Positions 6,381 through 14,589 of a stretch of DNA of 64,000 nt are shown here, in pieces. The notes under the pieces were generated by a model. That model ran no database searches. It had not been told where the DNA came from and saw only the letters and a list, made by a program, of their open reading frames with translations. Within the stretch, counting starts at the first letter, position 1, and each line of letters opens with the position of its first letter. The DNA comes from Alcaligenaceae bacterium. Lineage in GTDB: Bacteria; Pseudomonadota; Gammaproteobacteria; Burkholderiales; Burkholderiaceae_B. Location of the stretch: positions 1 through 64,000 of the forward strand of contig JACCET010000007.1 of NCBI GenBank assembly GCA_013416405.1, written 5' to 3'. The position numbers and the translations under genes were made by a program.

Positions 6381-8477
6381 CTACCAATTAAGCTGCACGC
6401 CGGCAAAAATCGTCCTGGTCTGACCCGGATAAAACACGTCCCTGGCTTGACGCCGAGCATCCACCATATAGTCGGATGATGTGGCGTAGTACTTATTGGC
6501 CAGGTTACGGGCATCCATAAAAACCCGATACCGGCCTTTGGGTTCTGCATAGCCCAGCGTAAAGTTAATGATTCCGTAGCCTGGTGCCACAAGGGTATTG
6601 GCCTGATCCACTTTCCAGCCAGAGGCAAACTCGAAATTCGGTCCGCCGTGGTAGCCTGAAGGATGGCGGTAGACGAGATCGAGTCTGGCCAAGTGCTCGG
6701 GAATACCCGGCAGCACATTATTGCCATAGCGGTCATTATTATGGAATCTGAAGTGGTTCCACGTATAGGCCAGATTCCAGGCGATGTTCCCGGGGACGAC
6801 TCCTAACTTCAGTTCACCGTGCAAGCCCAGTTCCAGGCCCATATGCCGGGTCGACGCAACATTGTAGGCCAGAGGCGGAGCAGCAGGATTACCCGGCACC
6901 GGCATTTCCAGCAACTCGTCTTTCAACCAACTTTTATATAGCGCCAGATCCCAACCGAAATCCGCATCGCCGCCGCGTGTACCGATCTCCAGGCTTGTTG
7001 CGCGCTGCGCCTTCAGGTTACCCGCTTGCGTATGAAACGCAACGCTGCTTGGTGGCTCGAAACTGCGGCTGATATTGGCAAATATTTGAGCATTGTCAGC
7101 GCCAACCTCCCAGACAACTCCCAACTTCGGATTAAAGCCAAAATAGCTGGCCGAAGCCTCGCCTCCAGGATAGCTGAGCGAGCCAAGTGGCGTAAGCGCC
7201 TTGTTATCAGTACGACGCCCGGCCCAGGTAGCTTGGGCGCCGGCAATCAAGGCCAGGCTGGGGCTTACCTTGAAGCTATTCTCGGCAAACACCTCTAGCG
7301 TGGCACGTGCGGCGTCAATTGACTCAAGCTGTACAGAATCGCCAGGCCAGTAATCGGGGGCATAGGACTGATTATGACTACTGCCTCGACTCAAACTTGC
7401 ACCCCACACAAACTGCTGATCGTGCCCGTTCAGATCGCGATTGAGCTCATGTCGCAGTGAAACGCCGTAGTCGATTGCATCATAGCGAACACGCAGCTGC
7501 GTCTGGGAATCGAATTGGGTACCGGTATTGAACACTGCGAGCGAAAACTTGTCAGATAGCCCCAGCAGCCATTCGTGCTGATAAGCCAGATGCCAGCGCG
7601 GCGTCGTGCGGATCTGGGCATGCGCCCTTAAGTTCGTCGAATTCGCGACCGATGGGTCGCTCTGCAGCTCATCCAAAGTGATAGCACCCGGCATCTCTAC
7701 GTGATAGCGCTCGAGGGTCAGGTGCAAACGCCCTTCGGACTCTGAGCTGAACCTGTAACCCACGTTGCCATAGAATCGCTCTACGGTGTGCGCGGAGTTC
7801 TGACGAAACCCATCGCCGTTAACCCGGGACACCGAGGCATACATATCCAACCCATTATCAAATACCTTGCTGGCCCGAAATTGCGCCCGCGTATAGTCGT
7901 TCAGACCACCATCTACCCGCAACTCATAACCAGGATGAGAGTATGCGGTAGGCGACACCAGATTAATGGCGCCGCCCAATGTAGCCGCGCCGTACCGCAA
8001 AGAGCTGGCACCTCGAAAAATCTCAATATAGCTGGCGCCAAAGGGATCGGCGTAAATGCTGTCTCCCAGATCGTCCAGGCGGCCCAGTGGAAGACCGTCG
8101 CGCAACAGGCGTATGCCCCGCATGCCGCTCGAAGCCGAGAGGCCAGAGCCCCGGATGGATACCTTGGCGCTTACCTGGCCTGACGGATTCTGAACATACA
8201 CCCCTGGGACACGGGACAAGGCATCACGCACACCCATTACCGCAGTCTCACGAAATTCACTTGCCGGCACAATCGATACATTGCCTGGCACATTTCTCAG
8301 ACTATGTTGGGCCGACATCAAATCGGCATCCGTACCATGCTGCAGACCCTGCACGAGCACCGGCTCGAAATTCGTGACGTCTTCCAGGTCCTGACCAACA
8401 CACAAGGATGTGAACACCGTCATCGCCGCACCGAGCACGATGGCAAAATCGTTAGGTGCTGAGCGGCACAACGTCAT
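6381..8477 (-). CDS. TonB-dependent outer-membrane receptor
   Basis: A 698-residue receptor likely to import an iron chelate or similar ligand across the outer membrane using TonB energy. It has a signal-like N-terminus (IVLGAAMTVFTSLCVGQ), a plug domain (SIVPASEFRETAVMGVRDAL, SRVPGVYVQNP, IRGSGLSASSGMRGIRLLRD, EIFRGASSLRYGAATLGGAI) and a 22-strand barrel ending in the terminal aromatic ...AGVQLNW. The ATG at 8477 is preceded by GAGGAGG at the ideal distance. This start lies inside the 3' end of the diguanylate cyclase gene (26-base overlap), so the two are probably co-transcribed and coupled. The ligand cannot be told from sequence. Confidence 0.93.
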   Translation of the reverse strand: MTLCRSAPNDFAIVLGAAMTVFTSLCVGQDLEDVTNFEPVLVQGLQHGTDADLMSAQHSLRNVPGNVSIVPASEFRETAVMGVRDALSRVPGVYVQNPSGQVSAKVSIRGSGLSASSGMRGIRLLRDGLPLGRLDDLGDSIYADPFGASYIEIFRGASSLRYGAATLGGAINLVSPTAYSHPGYELRVDGGLNDYTRAQFRASKVFDNGLDMYASVSRVNGDGFRQNSAHTVERFYGNVGYRFSSESEGRLHLTLERYHVEMPGAITLDELQSDPSVANSTNLRAHAQIRTTPRWHLAYQHEWLLGLSDKFSLAVFNTGTQFDSQTQLRVRYDAIDYGVSLRHELNRDLNGHDQQFVWGASLSRGSSHNQSYAPDYWPGDSVQLESIDAARATLEVFAENSFKVSPSLALIAGAQATWAGRRTDNKALTPLGSLSYPGGEASASYFGFNPKLGVVWEVGADNAQIFANISRSFEPPSSVAFHTQAGNLKAQRATSLEIGTRGGDADFGWDLALYKSWLKDELLEMPVPGNPAAPPLAYNVASTRHMGLELGLHGELKLGVVPGNIAWNLAYTWNHFRFHNNDRYGNNVLPGIPEHLARLDLVYRHPSGYHGGPNFEFASGWKVDQANTLVAPGYGIINFTLGYAEPKGRYRVFMDARNLANKYYATSSDYMVDARRQARDVFYPGQTRTIFAGVQLNW

Positions 8478-9690
8478 TTGCATCCTCCTCAATATGACCC
8501 GAGACAGTACCTGCGCCGTCAAGCATCACGCGGTTCCTGCCCTCTTTCTTTGCAGCATAAAGCATGGTATCGGTACGCCGGAACAAATCAGAGAGTGACT
8601 CGTTGGGCAATAGTTCGGCCACTCCAAAGCTGGCTGTCACCGGGTGTACCCCGGTCATGGCGGGGAAATTGGCGTCTGCCAGTTCCGCTCGTATCCGATC
8701 AGCGAGACGCGCCGCCCCAGCCAGGCTAGTATTGGGCATGAGCACGACGAACTCCTCGCCACCAAATCGGCCTGCAATATCGTTTTTTCGTATACAGCGC
8801 CGAATGATATTGCCGCACTCCATCAAGACCATATCACCTGCATGATGACCGAAACTGTCGTTAATCACCTTAAAGTGATCAAGATCACACAACACCAGGC
8901 AAATCGACTCATTGCGATGGGCAACCAGCTTGCGAAGACTGCGTTCTTCGAAGCTGCGGCGGTTATGCAGCTTTGTCAGGTCGTCAATGTTTCGATCATG
9001 CTGCAGCACACTAATGATGTCCAGCATGGCGGCGGCGAGCAGCACCATTGCCAGCAAAATTGCAAACAGCAGCAGCGACATTTGCAGGGCCAGCCAAAAC
9101 GGTGACGCTAAGAACGCAGACGCGCCGTTCGAAACCGCCTTGGTAACAGATAAGCTTGTGCGCACGATAAAACTGATGCCGAACAGCAGATAAACCCAAA
9201 AGAACGTGCGATCAATTAATGCCCCACGACTTATCGTGCGTATCCTGAATGCTGAAAGCAAGACCATGCCTGCCACACTGAAATTCAAAACATAGATGCG
9301 AACAACGACATCCGGCTGTTCATAATAAAAATAGGCAAGGGCCAGCAACGTTGCGATCACTGCCAACCCATGCAGAACGCCATCGAAATGTGCTCGATAA
9401 CGTTTGGTGACTCCGCTGGAAAGCAATAAAAGGCTAAACAGGAAAAGTCCGCCAGAGAACAAGGCGTTCAAACCAGAGTCGCGGGGAATATACAAAATTT
9501 GTGAAATGGCCGCCAAGGCATACACAAAGAAAGAAGCAGAAATTAACAGGAGATACTGAGCGCGCCGGCGCCCATAATTCCAGACGAGAACGAAGCCGAA
9601 TGAGAACAGTATGGAAACTGCCGGACTACCTAAAGTGAGAATTTGAGTGTCGGTCAAATGCAAGGCAAAAATCCCCGAACCATGGAGCAT
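8452..9690 (-). CDS. Membrane diguanylate cyclase (GGDEF domain)
   Basis: The 412-residue protein makes c-di-GMP from two GTP. Residues 1-220 contain about six or seven hydrophobic segments forming a membrane sensor region. The GGDEF domain follows (NIDDLTKLHNRRSFEERSLR, LCDLDHFKVINDSFGHHAGD). The active-site motif GRFGGEEF is intact, and an RxxD inhibitory site (RKND) lies five residues before it, so product feedback is expected. No EAL domain is present. It is the upstream partner of the TonB-dependent receptor gene, which it overlaps by 26 bases. Confidence 0.93.
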   Translation of the reverse strand: MLHGSGIFALHLTDTQILTLGSPAVSILFSFGFVLVWNYGRRRAQYLLLISASFFVYALAAISQILYIPRDSGLNALFSGGLFLFSLLLLSSGVTKRYRAHFDGVLHGLAVIATLLALAYFYYEQPDVVVRIYVLNFSVAGMVLLSAFRIRTISRGALIDRTFFWVYLLFGISFIVRTSLSVTKAVSNGASAFLASPFWLALQMSLLLFAILLAMVLLAAAMLDIISVLQHDRNIDDLTKLHNRRSFEERSLRKLVAHRNESICLVLCDLDHFKVINDSFGHHAGDMVLMECGNIIRRCIRKNDIAGRFGGEEFVVLMPNTSLAGAARLADRIRAELADANFPAMTGVHPVTASFGVAELLPNESLSDLFRRTDTMLYAAKKEGRNRVMLDGAGTVSGHIEEDANDVVPLST

Positions 9691-10070
9691 CTGACTGACC
9701 CCGATGATTACATATTGAAACCGCTAGCCCGCTAGTGCGTGTTTCGAGAGCGCATGTATAGTAATTTCACACCAATTCTATCATTTGAATACAAAAAAAC
9801 CGTGATTTTAAAAATATATGTCGCCCAGGACGATACCGGGGCAAGTAGCTTGCTTTTACGCTGAAGAGCCTTGATTGTCGGCGCCCGTCCAGGGTCAGAA
9901 GATGCTAATGGCGCTTGGCGCGACGGGCGCTCACGCTACCGACTCGGATGTCGTGGTCGCTGTCGACCAGGTGAATTGACCCGGGTACCGATATTGGGCA
10001 GAACATAAGGCCGCCGCCTTCGTAGGCATATTCGGACTTGTATTCCGGGCAAGGAGGCAATGCACTCACC
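9691..10070. other. Gene-free interval with a partial duplicate of the 10.86-11.07 kb region
   Basis: No convincing gene is present. From 9824 (CCCAGGACGAT, AGCTTGCTT) and again at 9899-9949 the bases closely match the leader and signal-peptide codons of the small exported protein at 10962 (the stretch encoding MLMALGATGAHATDSD is nearly identical). After that the copy diverges and reaches a stop, so it is a fragment. The AT-rich part at 9745-9825 is the likely promoter area of the minus-strand diguanylate cyclase gene, but I could not pick clear -35/-10 boxes. Confidence 0.55.
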
Positions 10071-10670
10071 TTAGTTCCTTATAGAGCCTTGGCTCCTGTC
10101 TTGCTCGCGCAGTATGGTCAACGCCGCTGCCGCCGCATTGGCCACATGCCGGGCCGCCGCATTGCGGGCGGCGGCAGCGTCTCGGTTGCCTGATCCTTTG
10201 AGCAGGCAGGCATACAGCTGGCTTTTCGCCGCCAGGCGATTGGCCGCACTGCTATTGGTGCGCGCCGTTTTTTTCAGACGCTTGAAACTGACCTGCAGCT
10301 CTTGCATGTCTGCATCAGTGGCGTGCGTGGTGAACAGTTCAGAGGCCAGCGACTCGAGCTCTGCCCGCACACGATATAACTGTTCGGCCTGTTCTGGCGG
10401 CAACTTGGCCACCGTGGCGCCCTGATGGGGCACCATATGGATCAAGCCTTCGATCTCCAGCTGCCGCATGGATTCCCGAACCAATGAACGGCTTACGCCC
10501 AGCAGCTCGCAAAGGTCTTTTTCCACCAGCCGCTCGCCAGGCGCGAATCGGCCGGTCGTAATGGTGTGACGCATGAGCTCGACCGCCTGCTGACGCATAG
10601 GTGCGGAGACTTTCTCGACTCGCAGGCTGTGGGCGTTGGCAAACAACGGATTCTTTATGGCTGTAGACAT
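10071..10670 (-). pseudogene. GntR-family (FCD subfamily) regulator with an internally deleted effector domain
   Basis: The N-terminal winged helix is complete (residues 10-90: MRQQAVELMRHTITTGRFAP, EKDLCELLGVSRSLVRESMR, LEIEGLIHMVPHQGATVAKL). The C-terminal FCD helical domain starts normally (VRAELESLASEL) but jumps from LYACLLKGSGN directly to RDAAAARNAAARHVANA. Roughly 40-50 residues carrying the middle helices and part of the metal/ligand pocket are therefore missing. The total is 199 residues against about 230-240 for the family. The reading frame stays open, so a DNA-binding protein could still be made. I use the ATG at 10670; the ribosome site is weak. Confidence 0.65.
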
Positions 10671-10679
10671 GCGCTGGTA

Positions 10680-10793
10680 GAACTGGGTCTGGAAGTCCGG
10701 CCATCCAGTCCGCAGGAATTGGCCACCTTGGTCAAAGCGCAGCAACAGGCATGGGGCGCAGCAATCCGCGGGGCCGACATGGCGCTGGAGTGA
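10680..10793 (+). pseudogene. C-terminal fragment of a Bug-type tricarboxylate transporter receptor
   Basis: In the plus direction the frame ELGLEVRPSSPQELATLVKA followed by QQQAWGAAIRGADMALE and a stop matches the last 35 residues of Bug/TctC periplasmic solute-binding proteins. These are very abundant in Alcaligenaceae and often sit beside GntR regulators. The rest of the gene is gone, because the gntR start lies where its body should be. It is a deletion scar, not a gene. The interval 10794-10961 holds the leader of the next gene. Confidence 0.6.
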
Positions 10794-10961
10794 TGGCTCA
10801 AGGCGCAATCAGAAAGTGTTGAACCACGTTGGCCCGCCATCAAAGCGGGTCAAACACCATTGGGCCAGGACGATTCCACCCCAGGCACGCAGCTTGCTTG
10901 AAAGCCAAGGCCAGAAGGCAATGACAACAAGTAATCCGCAGTTTAGATAAAGGAATCGACT

Positions 10962-11327
10962 ATGAACGTTAAAACATTTCAGCAAGCAATCCTTATTGGC
11001 TCGGCCTCGATGCTCATGGCACTTGGCGCGACTGGCGCTCACGCTACGGACTCGGATCATGTCAAATCGCAATACAAGTCCGAGATGAAGCAGTGCGACG
11101 CGCTCAACGGCAATGAAAAAGATGTGTGCGAAGAGAAGGCCAAAGCCAAGCGTGACACGGCCAAGGCTGACGCAGAAGCCAACAAAGAGGGTGCCGAGGC
11201 ACGCAAGGACGCTGCTGAGGACAAACGTGATGCCCAATACGACGTTGCCAAAGAGAAATGCGACGCAATGTCGGGCGATGCAAAAGATCAGTGCATGGCG
11301 CAGGCTAAGGCCCAGTTCAAGAAGTGA
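10962..11327 (+). CDS. Small exported Lys/Ala-rich protein with two Cys-pair repeats
   Basis: I do not recognise a named family. The 121-residue product has a signal peptide (residues 1-28, ending ATGAHA). Its mature part is highly charged and helical, rich in K, A, E and D. A motif occurs twice: MKQCDALNGNEKDVCEEKAK at about 44-63 and KEKCDAMSGDAKDQCMAQAK near the end, each with two Cys ten residues apart that could form disulphides in the periplasm. The region between is a probable coiled coil. AAAGGA precedes the ATG by 7 bases, and a terminator follows at 11356. Confidence 0.7.
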   Translation: MNVKTFQQAILIGSASMLMALGATGAHATDSDHVKSQYKSEMKQCDALNGNEKDVCEEKAKAKRDTAKADAEANKEGAEARKDAAEDKRDAQYDVAKEKCDAMSGDAKDQCMAQAKAQFKK

Positions 11328-11355
11328 ACGGTTAGGTTCAAATAGCTAGTCCCGG

Positions 11356-11379
11356 CTCTCCTTCTGGAGGGCGTTTTTT
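11356..11379 (+). terminator. Rho-independent terminator
   Basis: CTCTCC-TTCT-GGAGGG followed by CGTTTTTT lies 28 bases after the stop codon of the small exported protein gene. The stem includes one G-T pair. Confidence 0.6.
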
Positions 11380-11420
11380 CGTATGCGATATCGGTTCCAT
11401 GGCCCTGCCGCAGACAAGCA

Positions 11421-11543
11421 ATGGCTTTGCGCGATCAATGCTGAACCCCGGTATAAAGCCCCGGTAATTAGTGAAGACAATCGATGGGTGTAACCACTAC
11501 GCGCCGCTAACACGCGCTAACAGCATTGATCGCGCAAAGCCAT
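11421..11543. repeat. Perfect 23-bp inverted repeat with a 77-base spacer
   Basis: The arm at 11421-11443 (starting ATGGCTTTGCGCG) is exactly the reverse complement of 11521-11543 (ending CGCGCAAAGCCAT). The spacer has no gene. It could be a small transposon-like element (MITE), a structured RNA or a recombination remnant. The neighbouring genes converge here, so it is not in an obvious promoter. Confidence 0.75.
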
Positions 11544-11587
11544 CTGGCGATCAAGCTCAAGTGACTACATTTTATAGATATTTAAAC

Positions 11588-11620
11588 TCAAAATATTGTC
11601 AAAATATTGTCAAAATATTA
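11588..11620. repeat. Three tandem copies of an 11-bp AT-rich unit
   Basis: TCAAAATATTG occurs at 11588-11598 and 11599-11609, followed by TCAAAATATTA at 11610-11620. The tract lies in AT-rich DNA just downstream of the lipoprotein gene, in a convergent intergenic region. Function is unknown; slippage or a protein-binding tract are possible. Confidence 0.7.
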
Positions 11621-11647
11621 CAATAATATTCATATTACCCATGGTGG

Positions 11648-12808
11648 CTAGAAAGCGATGCGTACCACGCTTTCCTTGCTGCCCTCGGGTGCGTCTTTCC
11701 CATTCTTCACTGTCAAGAACATCGTTCCGGTCTTGGCCTGCAGGGCCAGAGTATTGGGGTGCACCGGCGTACTGATGGTATGCAGCTTGCGATAGTCCCT
11801 GCTATCGAAGACTGTGACCTCGCCAGACGCGCGATTGGTCACAAACAGGCGCTGACGAGCCGGGTCCAGCTTCAGGTTGACCGGACCGCCCGCCTTCAGG
11901 TCGGCTACGGTCTTCCCCGTGGCAAGGTCTATGGCAACCACCCGGCTGCCAGGGCGGCGGGACTCATAGCCCGGCATGTCCTTCTTCTGGAATTCAAGCA
12001 TCTTGGGATGCCCCTGGTCCACGGCCAGCAAGCGATGATTGATCTCGTCGTAGGCCAGATTCAACGGCTGTTCCGCGCCCAGGGCTAAGCGATTGACGAT
12101 TTCGTCTGATGTGGTATCGACAACGACGGCCTCGCCTTCCATATTGGACACGTAAAGACGGTTGTGCCTGGCATCAAGCGCAATGCCGGTCGCGGTATAG
12201 CCGAATCCGGGTATGATTTTTTCTATGCGTCCCGTCCGGGTGTTGATGACGAAAAGCTTGCTTTCTTTATCGTCGAATCCAGGCATATACAGTCGATTAT
12301 TGTCAGCGTCCAGCAGCAACTGCCGGAAATGATATTTGGGCCACTCACGGCCGTCTTCGCTTTTACGCTTGCCTACCAGCCGCAGGCTTTGCACGATCTG
12401 GCGACTCTGCGTATCGATGACGGTTACGGTGCCATCACCGGTGTTCCCGACATAAAGGCGATCGCCATCATCATCCAGCGCCAGGCTGAATGCCCTCAGG
12501 GGAAGCGCTATCTTGTCAACAACAGCAAGATCCGTCGGATTCACCACCAGGATTTCACGGGGCACCGATGCGTCCTTGAAATCCCCCGCAGAGGCCACGA
12601 ACAGAACATCTTGCTTATTGCTATAGACCAGTTCGTACAAGCCCTGTGCGATAGCGGAGCGTGTGACCTGTGGCTGGGCGCTGCTCGGGGCCAGGGCTTC
12701 GGCTACGGTCTGAGCCTGCAAGTTCTGGGTGGGTGTGCTGCACCCCAGCATGCTTGCGGCGGTCGCTATGCACAGCAACGCGGATGTGATGATACGGCTC
12801 ATGGGCAT
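11648..12808 (-). CDS. YncE-like beta-propeller lipoprotein
   Basis: The 386-residue protein begins with a lipoprotein signal (SALLCIATAASMLGC; lipobox LGC). It continues with repeated propeller blades recognisable by LYVGNTGDGTVTVIDTQSRQ, LYVSNMEGEAVVVDTTSDE and LFVTNRASGEVTVFDSRDY, as in the YncE/YVTN family. It should be anchored in the envelope; its substrate is not known. The ATG at 12808 has GGA five bases upstream; ATG at 12802 is an alternative. A Fur-box-like sequence upstream suggests iron-repressed expression, as is known for E. coli yncE. Confidence 0.85.
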   Translation of the reverse strand: MPMSRIITSALLCIATAASMLGCSTPTQNLQAQTVAEALAPSSAQPQVTRSAIAQGLYELVYSNKQDVLFVASAGDFKDASVPREILVVNPTDLAVVDKIALPLRAFSLALDDDGDRLYVGNTGDGTVTVIDTQSRQIVQSLRLVGKRKSEDGREWPKYHFRQLLLDADNNRLYMPGFDDKESKLFVINTRTGRIEKIIPGFGYTATGIALDARHNRLYVSNMEGEAVVVDTTSDEIVNRLALGAEQPLNLAYDEINHRLLAVDQGHPKMLEFQKKDMPGYESRRPGSRVVAIDLATGKTVADLKAGGPVNLKLDPARQRLFVTNRASGEVTVFDSRDYRKLHTISTPVHPNTLALQAKTGTMFLTVKNGKDAPEGSKESVVRIAF

Positions 12809-12865
12809 GGGTTTCCGATAGGATGGTTGACAAGAAAATTGCAAATTCAATCAGCCCACATATTA

Positions 12866-12884
12866 ACAACGATTCTCATTACGT
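12866..12884 (-). promoter_or_regulatory. Putative Fur box upstream of the YncE-like lipoprotein gene
   Basis: On the minus strand CGTAATGAGAATCGTTGTT matches the 19-base Fur consensus GATAATGATAATCATTATC at 13 of 19 positions, including the TAATGA and AATC cores. It lies about 60-80 bases before the start codon. The match was counted by eye. Confidence 0.55.
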
Positions 12885-13010
12885 TTCAACGAAATAGTGT
12901 CATACAGCCCAATAGACATGGGTGACAAACGCGCGATGCATGTTTAAGCTTGCATAACATTTTCGCGTCGTGCCTTATCCCGCCAACCACAACAACTGGA
13001 TTCAGCCTTT

Positions 13011-13601
13011 ATGGAAGCCATCGCACCACACCCCGACCAGCTCGTGCATATACGAATCATGTTGGGCGTGATCATGGGGCTTAGCCTGACACGCCTGCTT
13101 TCGGGCCTGGCATCGTTTGTGCAGCATGGAAATCGCGAGCGTATTTATCTGGTGCATCTGGGCTGGGTATTGTTTCTTTTTTCAGCAGTCATTCATTTCT
13201 GGTGGTTCCAGTTCGCACTGCACAATGTCGTGCGTTGGTCCTTCGAGCTTTATCTGTTTCTGATCTTTTATGCAGCCTTGTTTTTTCTGATTTGCACAAT
13301 ACTGTTTCCTGACCGCAAAGAAGAGCATCTGAACTTTGCGGACTATTTTCACGCAAGGCAAAAATGGTTCTACGGACTGCTTGCGGCACTATTCATGGTT
13401 GATGTCATTGACACCCTGTGGAAAGGCGTGGACCACTTCCATGCGCTCGGTATTGTCTATTTCATACGACAAAGCATCATGGTCGTGCTTTGCCTGATTG
13501 CCATATTTGTGCGTAACCGCAAGTTTCACCAGATCTTTGTCATCGCCGCACTGACCGCTCAAGTCCTCTGGATAGTGCGCTACTATCAATTTCTTTCTTG
13601 A
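13011..13601 (+). CDS. Integral membrane protein of unknown function
   Basis: I do not recognise the family. The 196 residues contain about five or six hydrophobic segments (for example IMLGVIMGLSLTRLLSGL, LVHLGWVLFLFSAVIHFWWF, LYLFLIFYAALFFLICTILF, WFYGLLAALFMVDVIDTL, SIMVVLCLIAIFV, IFVIAALTAQVLWIV) with short charged loops, so it should lie in the inner membrane. It precedes the 3-hydroxyacyl-CoA dehydrogenase-like gene by 29 bases on the same strand and may share its transcript. Confidence 0.75.
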   Translation: MEAIAPHPDQLVHIRIMLGVIMGLSLTRLLSGLASFVQHGNRERIYLVHLGWVLFLFSAVIHFWWFQFALHNVVRWSFELYLFLIFYAALFFLICTILFPDRKEEHLNFADYFHARQKWFYGLLAALFMVDVIDTLWKGVDHFHALGIVYFIRQSIMVVLCLIAIFVRNRKFHQIFVIAALTAQVLWIVRYYQFLS

Positions 13602-13630
13602 AACGGCTCAGAGCCACTAAAGGCTTGAAT

Positions 13631-14572
13631 ATGAACGATACCAACAAAAAAATTGCTGTCGTGGGCACGGGTGTGATCGGTGCCAGTTGGGCAGCCTGCT
13701 TTCTGTCCAAGGGCTACGATGTGGCGGCTACCGATCCTGCGCCCGGCGCTGAGGCGCGGCTACGCAAGCTGGTGCGAACTTATTGGCCCACGCTGGAACG
13801 TATGGGCATGGCTGATGACGCCTCCGTTGCGCGCCTGAGCTTTCATGAAAGCCCGGAAGTTGCCGTGCAAGATGCTATTTTCATACAGGAAAGTGGCCCC
13901 GAGCGGGTAGATGTCAAGCGCGCCACCCTGGCGCAGATAAGCGCGGCCGCGCCGGCAGATACACTGATTGCCACAAGCTCATCGGGGATCCCGGCCAGCC
14001 AGATTCAAGACGCCGCCGTGCATCCGGAACGTGTACTCATAGGCCATCCTTTCAATCCGCCGCACCTTATCCCGCTGGTTGAAGTCGTGGGCGGGCACCT
14101 GACTTCGGCCCAAGCCATAGAACAGGCCATGAGCTTTTATGAGTCGCTGGGAAAGAAAGCCATACATATACGCCGCGAAGTCAAAGGGCACGTGGCCAAT
14201 CGACTTCAGGCGGCACTATGGCGCGAAGCATTCCATTTGGTTCAGGAAGGGGTTGTCTCGGTCAGTGACATTGATGCCGCCATCGCCCACGGGCCGGGCC
14301 TGCGCTGGGCCTTGCTGGGCCCATTCCTGAATGTACACCTGTCGGGCGGCGAAGGCGGCATCCAGCATTTTCTTGAACACCTGGGCCCGCCGGTGGAAGA
14401 GTGGTGGGCCGATCTGGGTCAGATCAAGCTGAACCCCGAGTTGAATAAGCTGCTTGTCGCCGGTGTGGATCAAGAGTTGGGTACGGCTAACCTGGGCGAT
14501 ATGGTGGCACAGCGCGATGAGCTGCTGCTGACTCTGCTGAAGCTCAAGGCACAGGCCAACTTGCTGCCCTGA
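13631..14572 (+). CDS. 3-hydroxyacyl-CoA dehydrogenase family oxidoreductase
   Basis: A cytoplasmic NAD-dependent dehydrogenase of 313 residues. The N-terminal Rossmann fold shows IAVVGTGVIGASWAACFLSK. The catalytic region has TSSSGIPASQIQ and GHPFNPPHLIPLVEVVGG (the His-containing motif of the family), and the C-terminal helical domain includes GHVANRLQAALWREA. The short size and PPHLIPLVEV motif fit carnitine 3-dehydrogenase or L-gulonate dehydrogenase-like members better than fatty-acid oxidation enzymes; the substrate is not certain. AAAGG lies 8 bases before the chosen ATG. Confidence 0.85.
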   Translation: MNDTNKKIAVVGTGVIGASWAACFLSKGYDVAATDPAPGAEARLRKLVRTYWPTLERMGMADDASVARLSFHESPEVAVQDAIFIQESGPERVDVKRATLAQISAAAPADTLIATSSSGIPASQIQDAAVHPERVLIGHPFNPPHLIPLVEVVGGHLTSAQAIEQAMSFYESLGKKAIHIRREVKGHVANRLQAALWREAFHLVQEGVVSVSDIDAAIAHGPGLRWALLGPFLNVHLSGGEGGIQHFLEHLGPPVEEWWADLGQIKLNPELNKLLVAGVDQELGTANLGDMVAQRDELLLTLLKLKAQANLLP

Positions 14573-14589
14573 AGCCAGCCAGGCCGACG

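Noticed and set aside
10566-10793. A 75-residue plus-strand gene
   Set aside because: Only its last 35 codons resemble a Bug receptor; the rest is antisense to gntR. I treat it as a stub.
11588-11620. CRISPR-like array
   Set aside because: The 11-base units are contiguous with no spacers and no cas genes are present; no CRISPR array was seen in the window.
12164-12925. Long open frame antisense to the YncE-like lipoprotein gene
   Set aside because: No family features or ribosome site; the minus-strand protein is well recognised.
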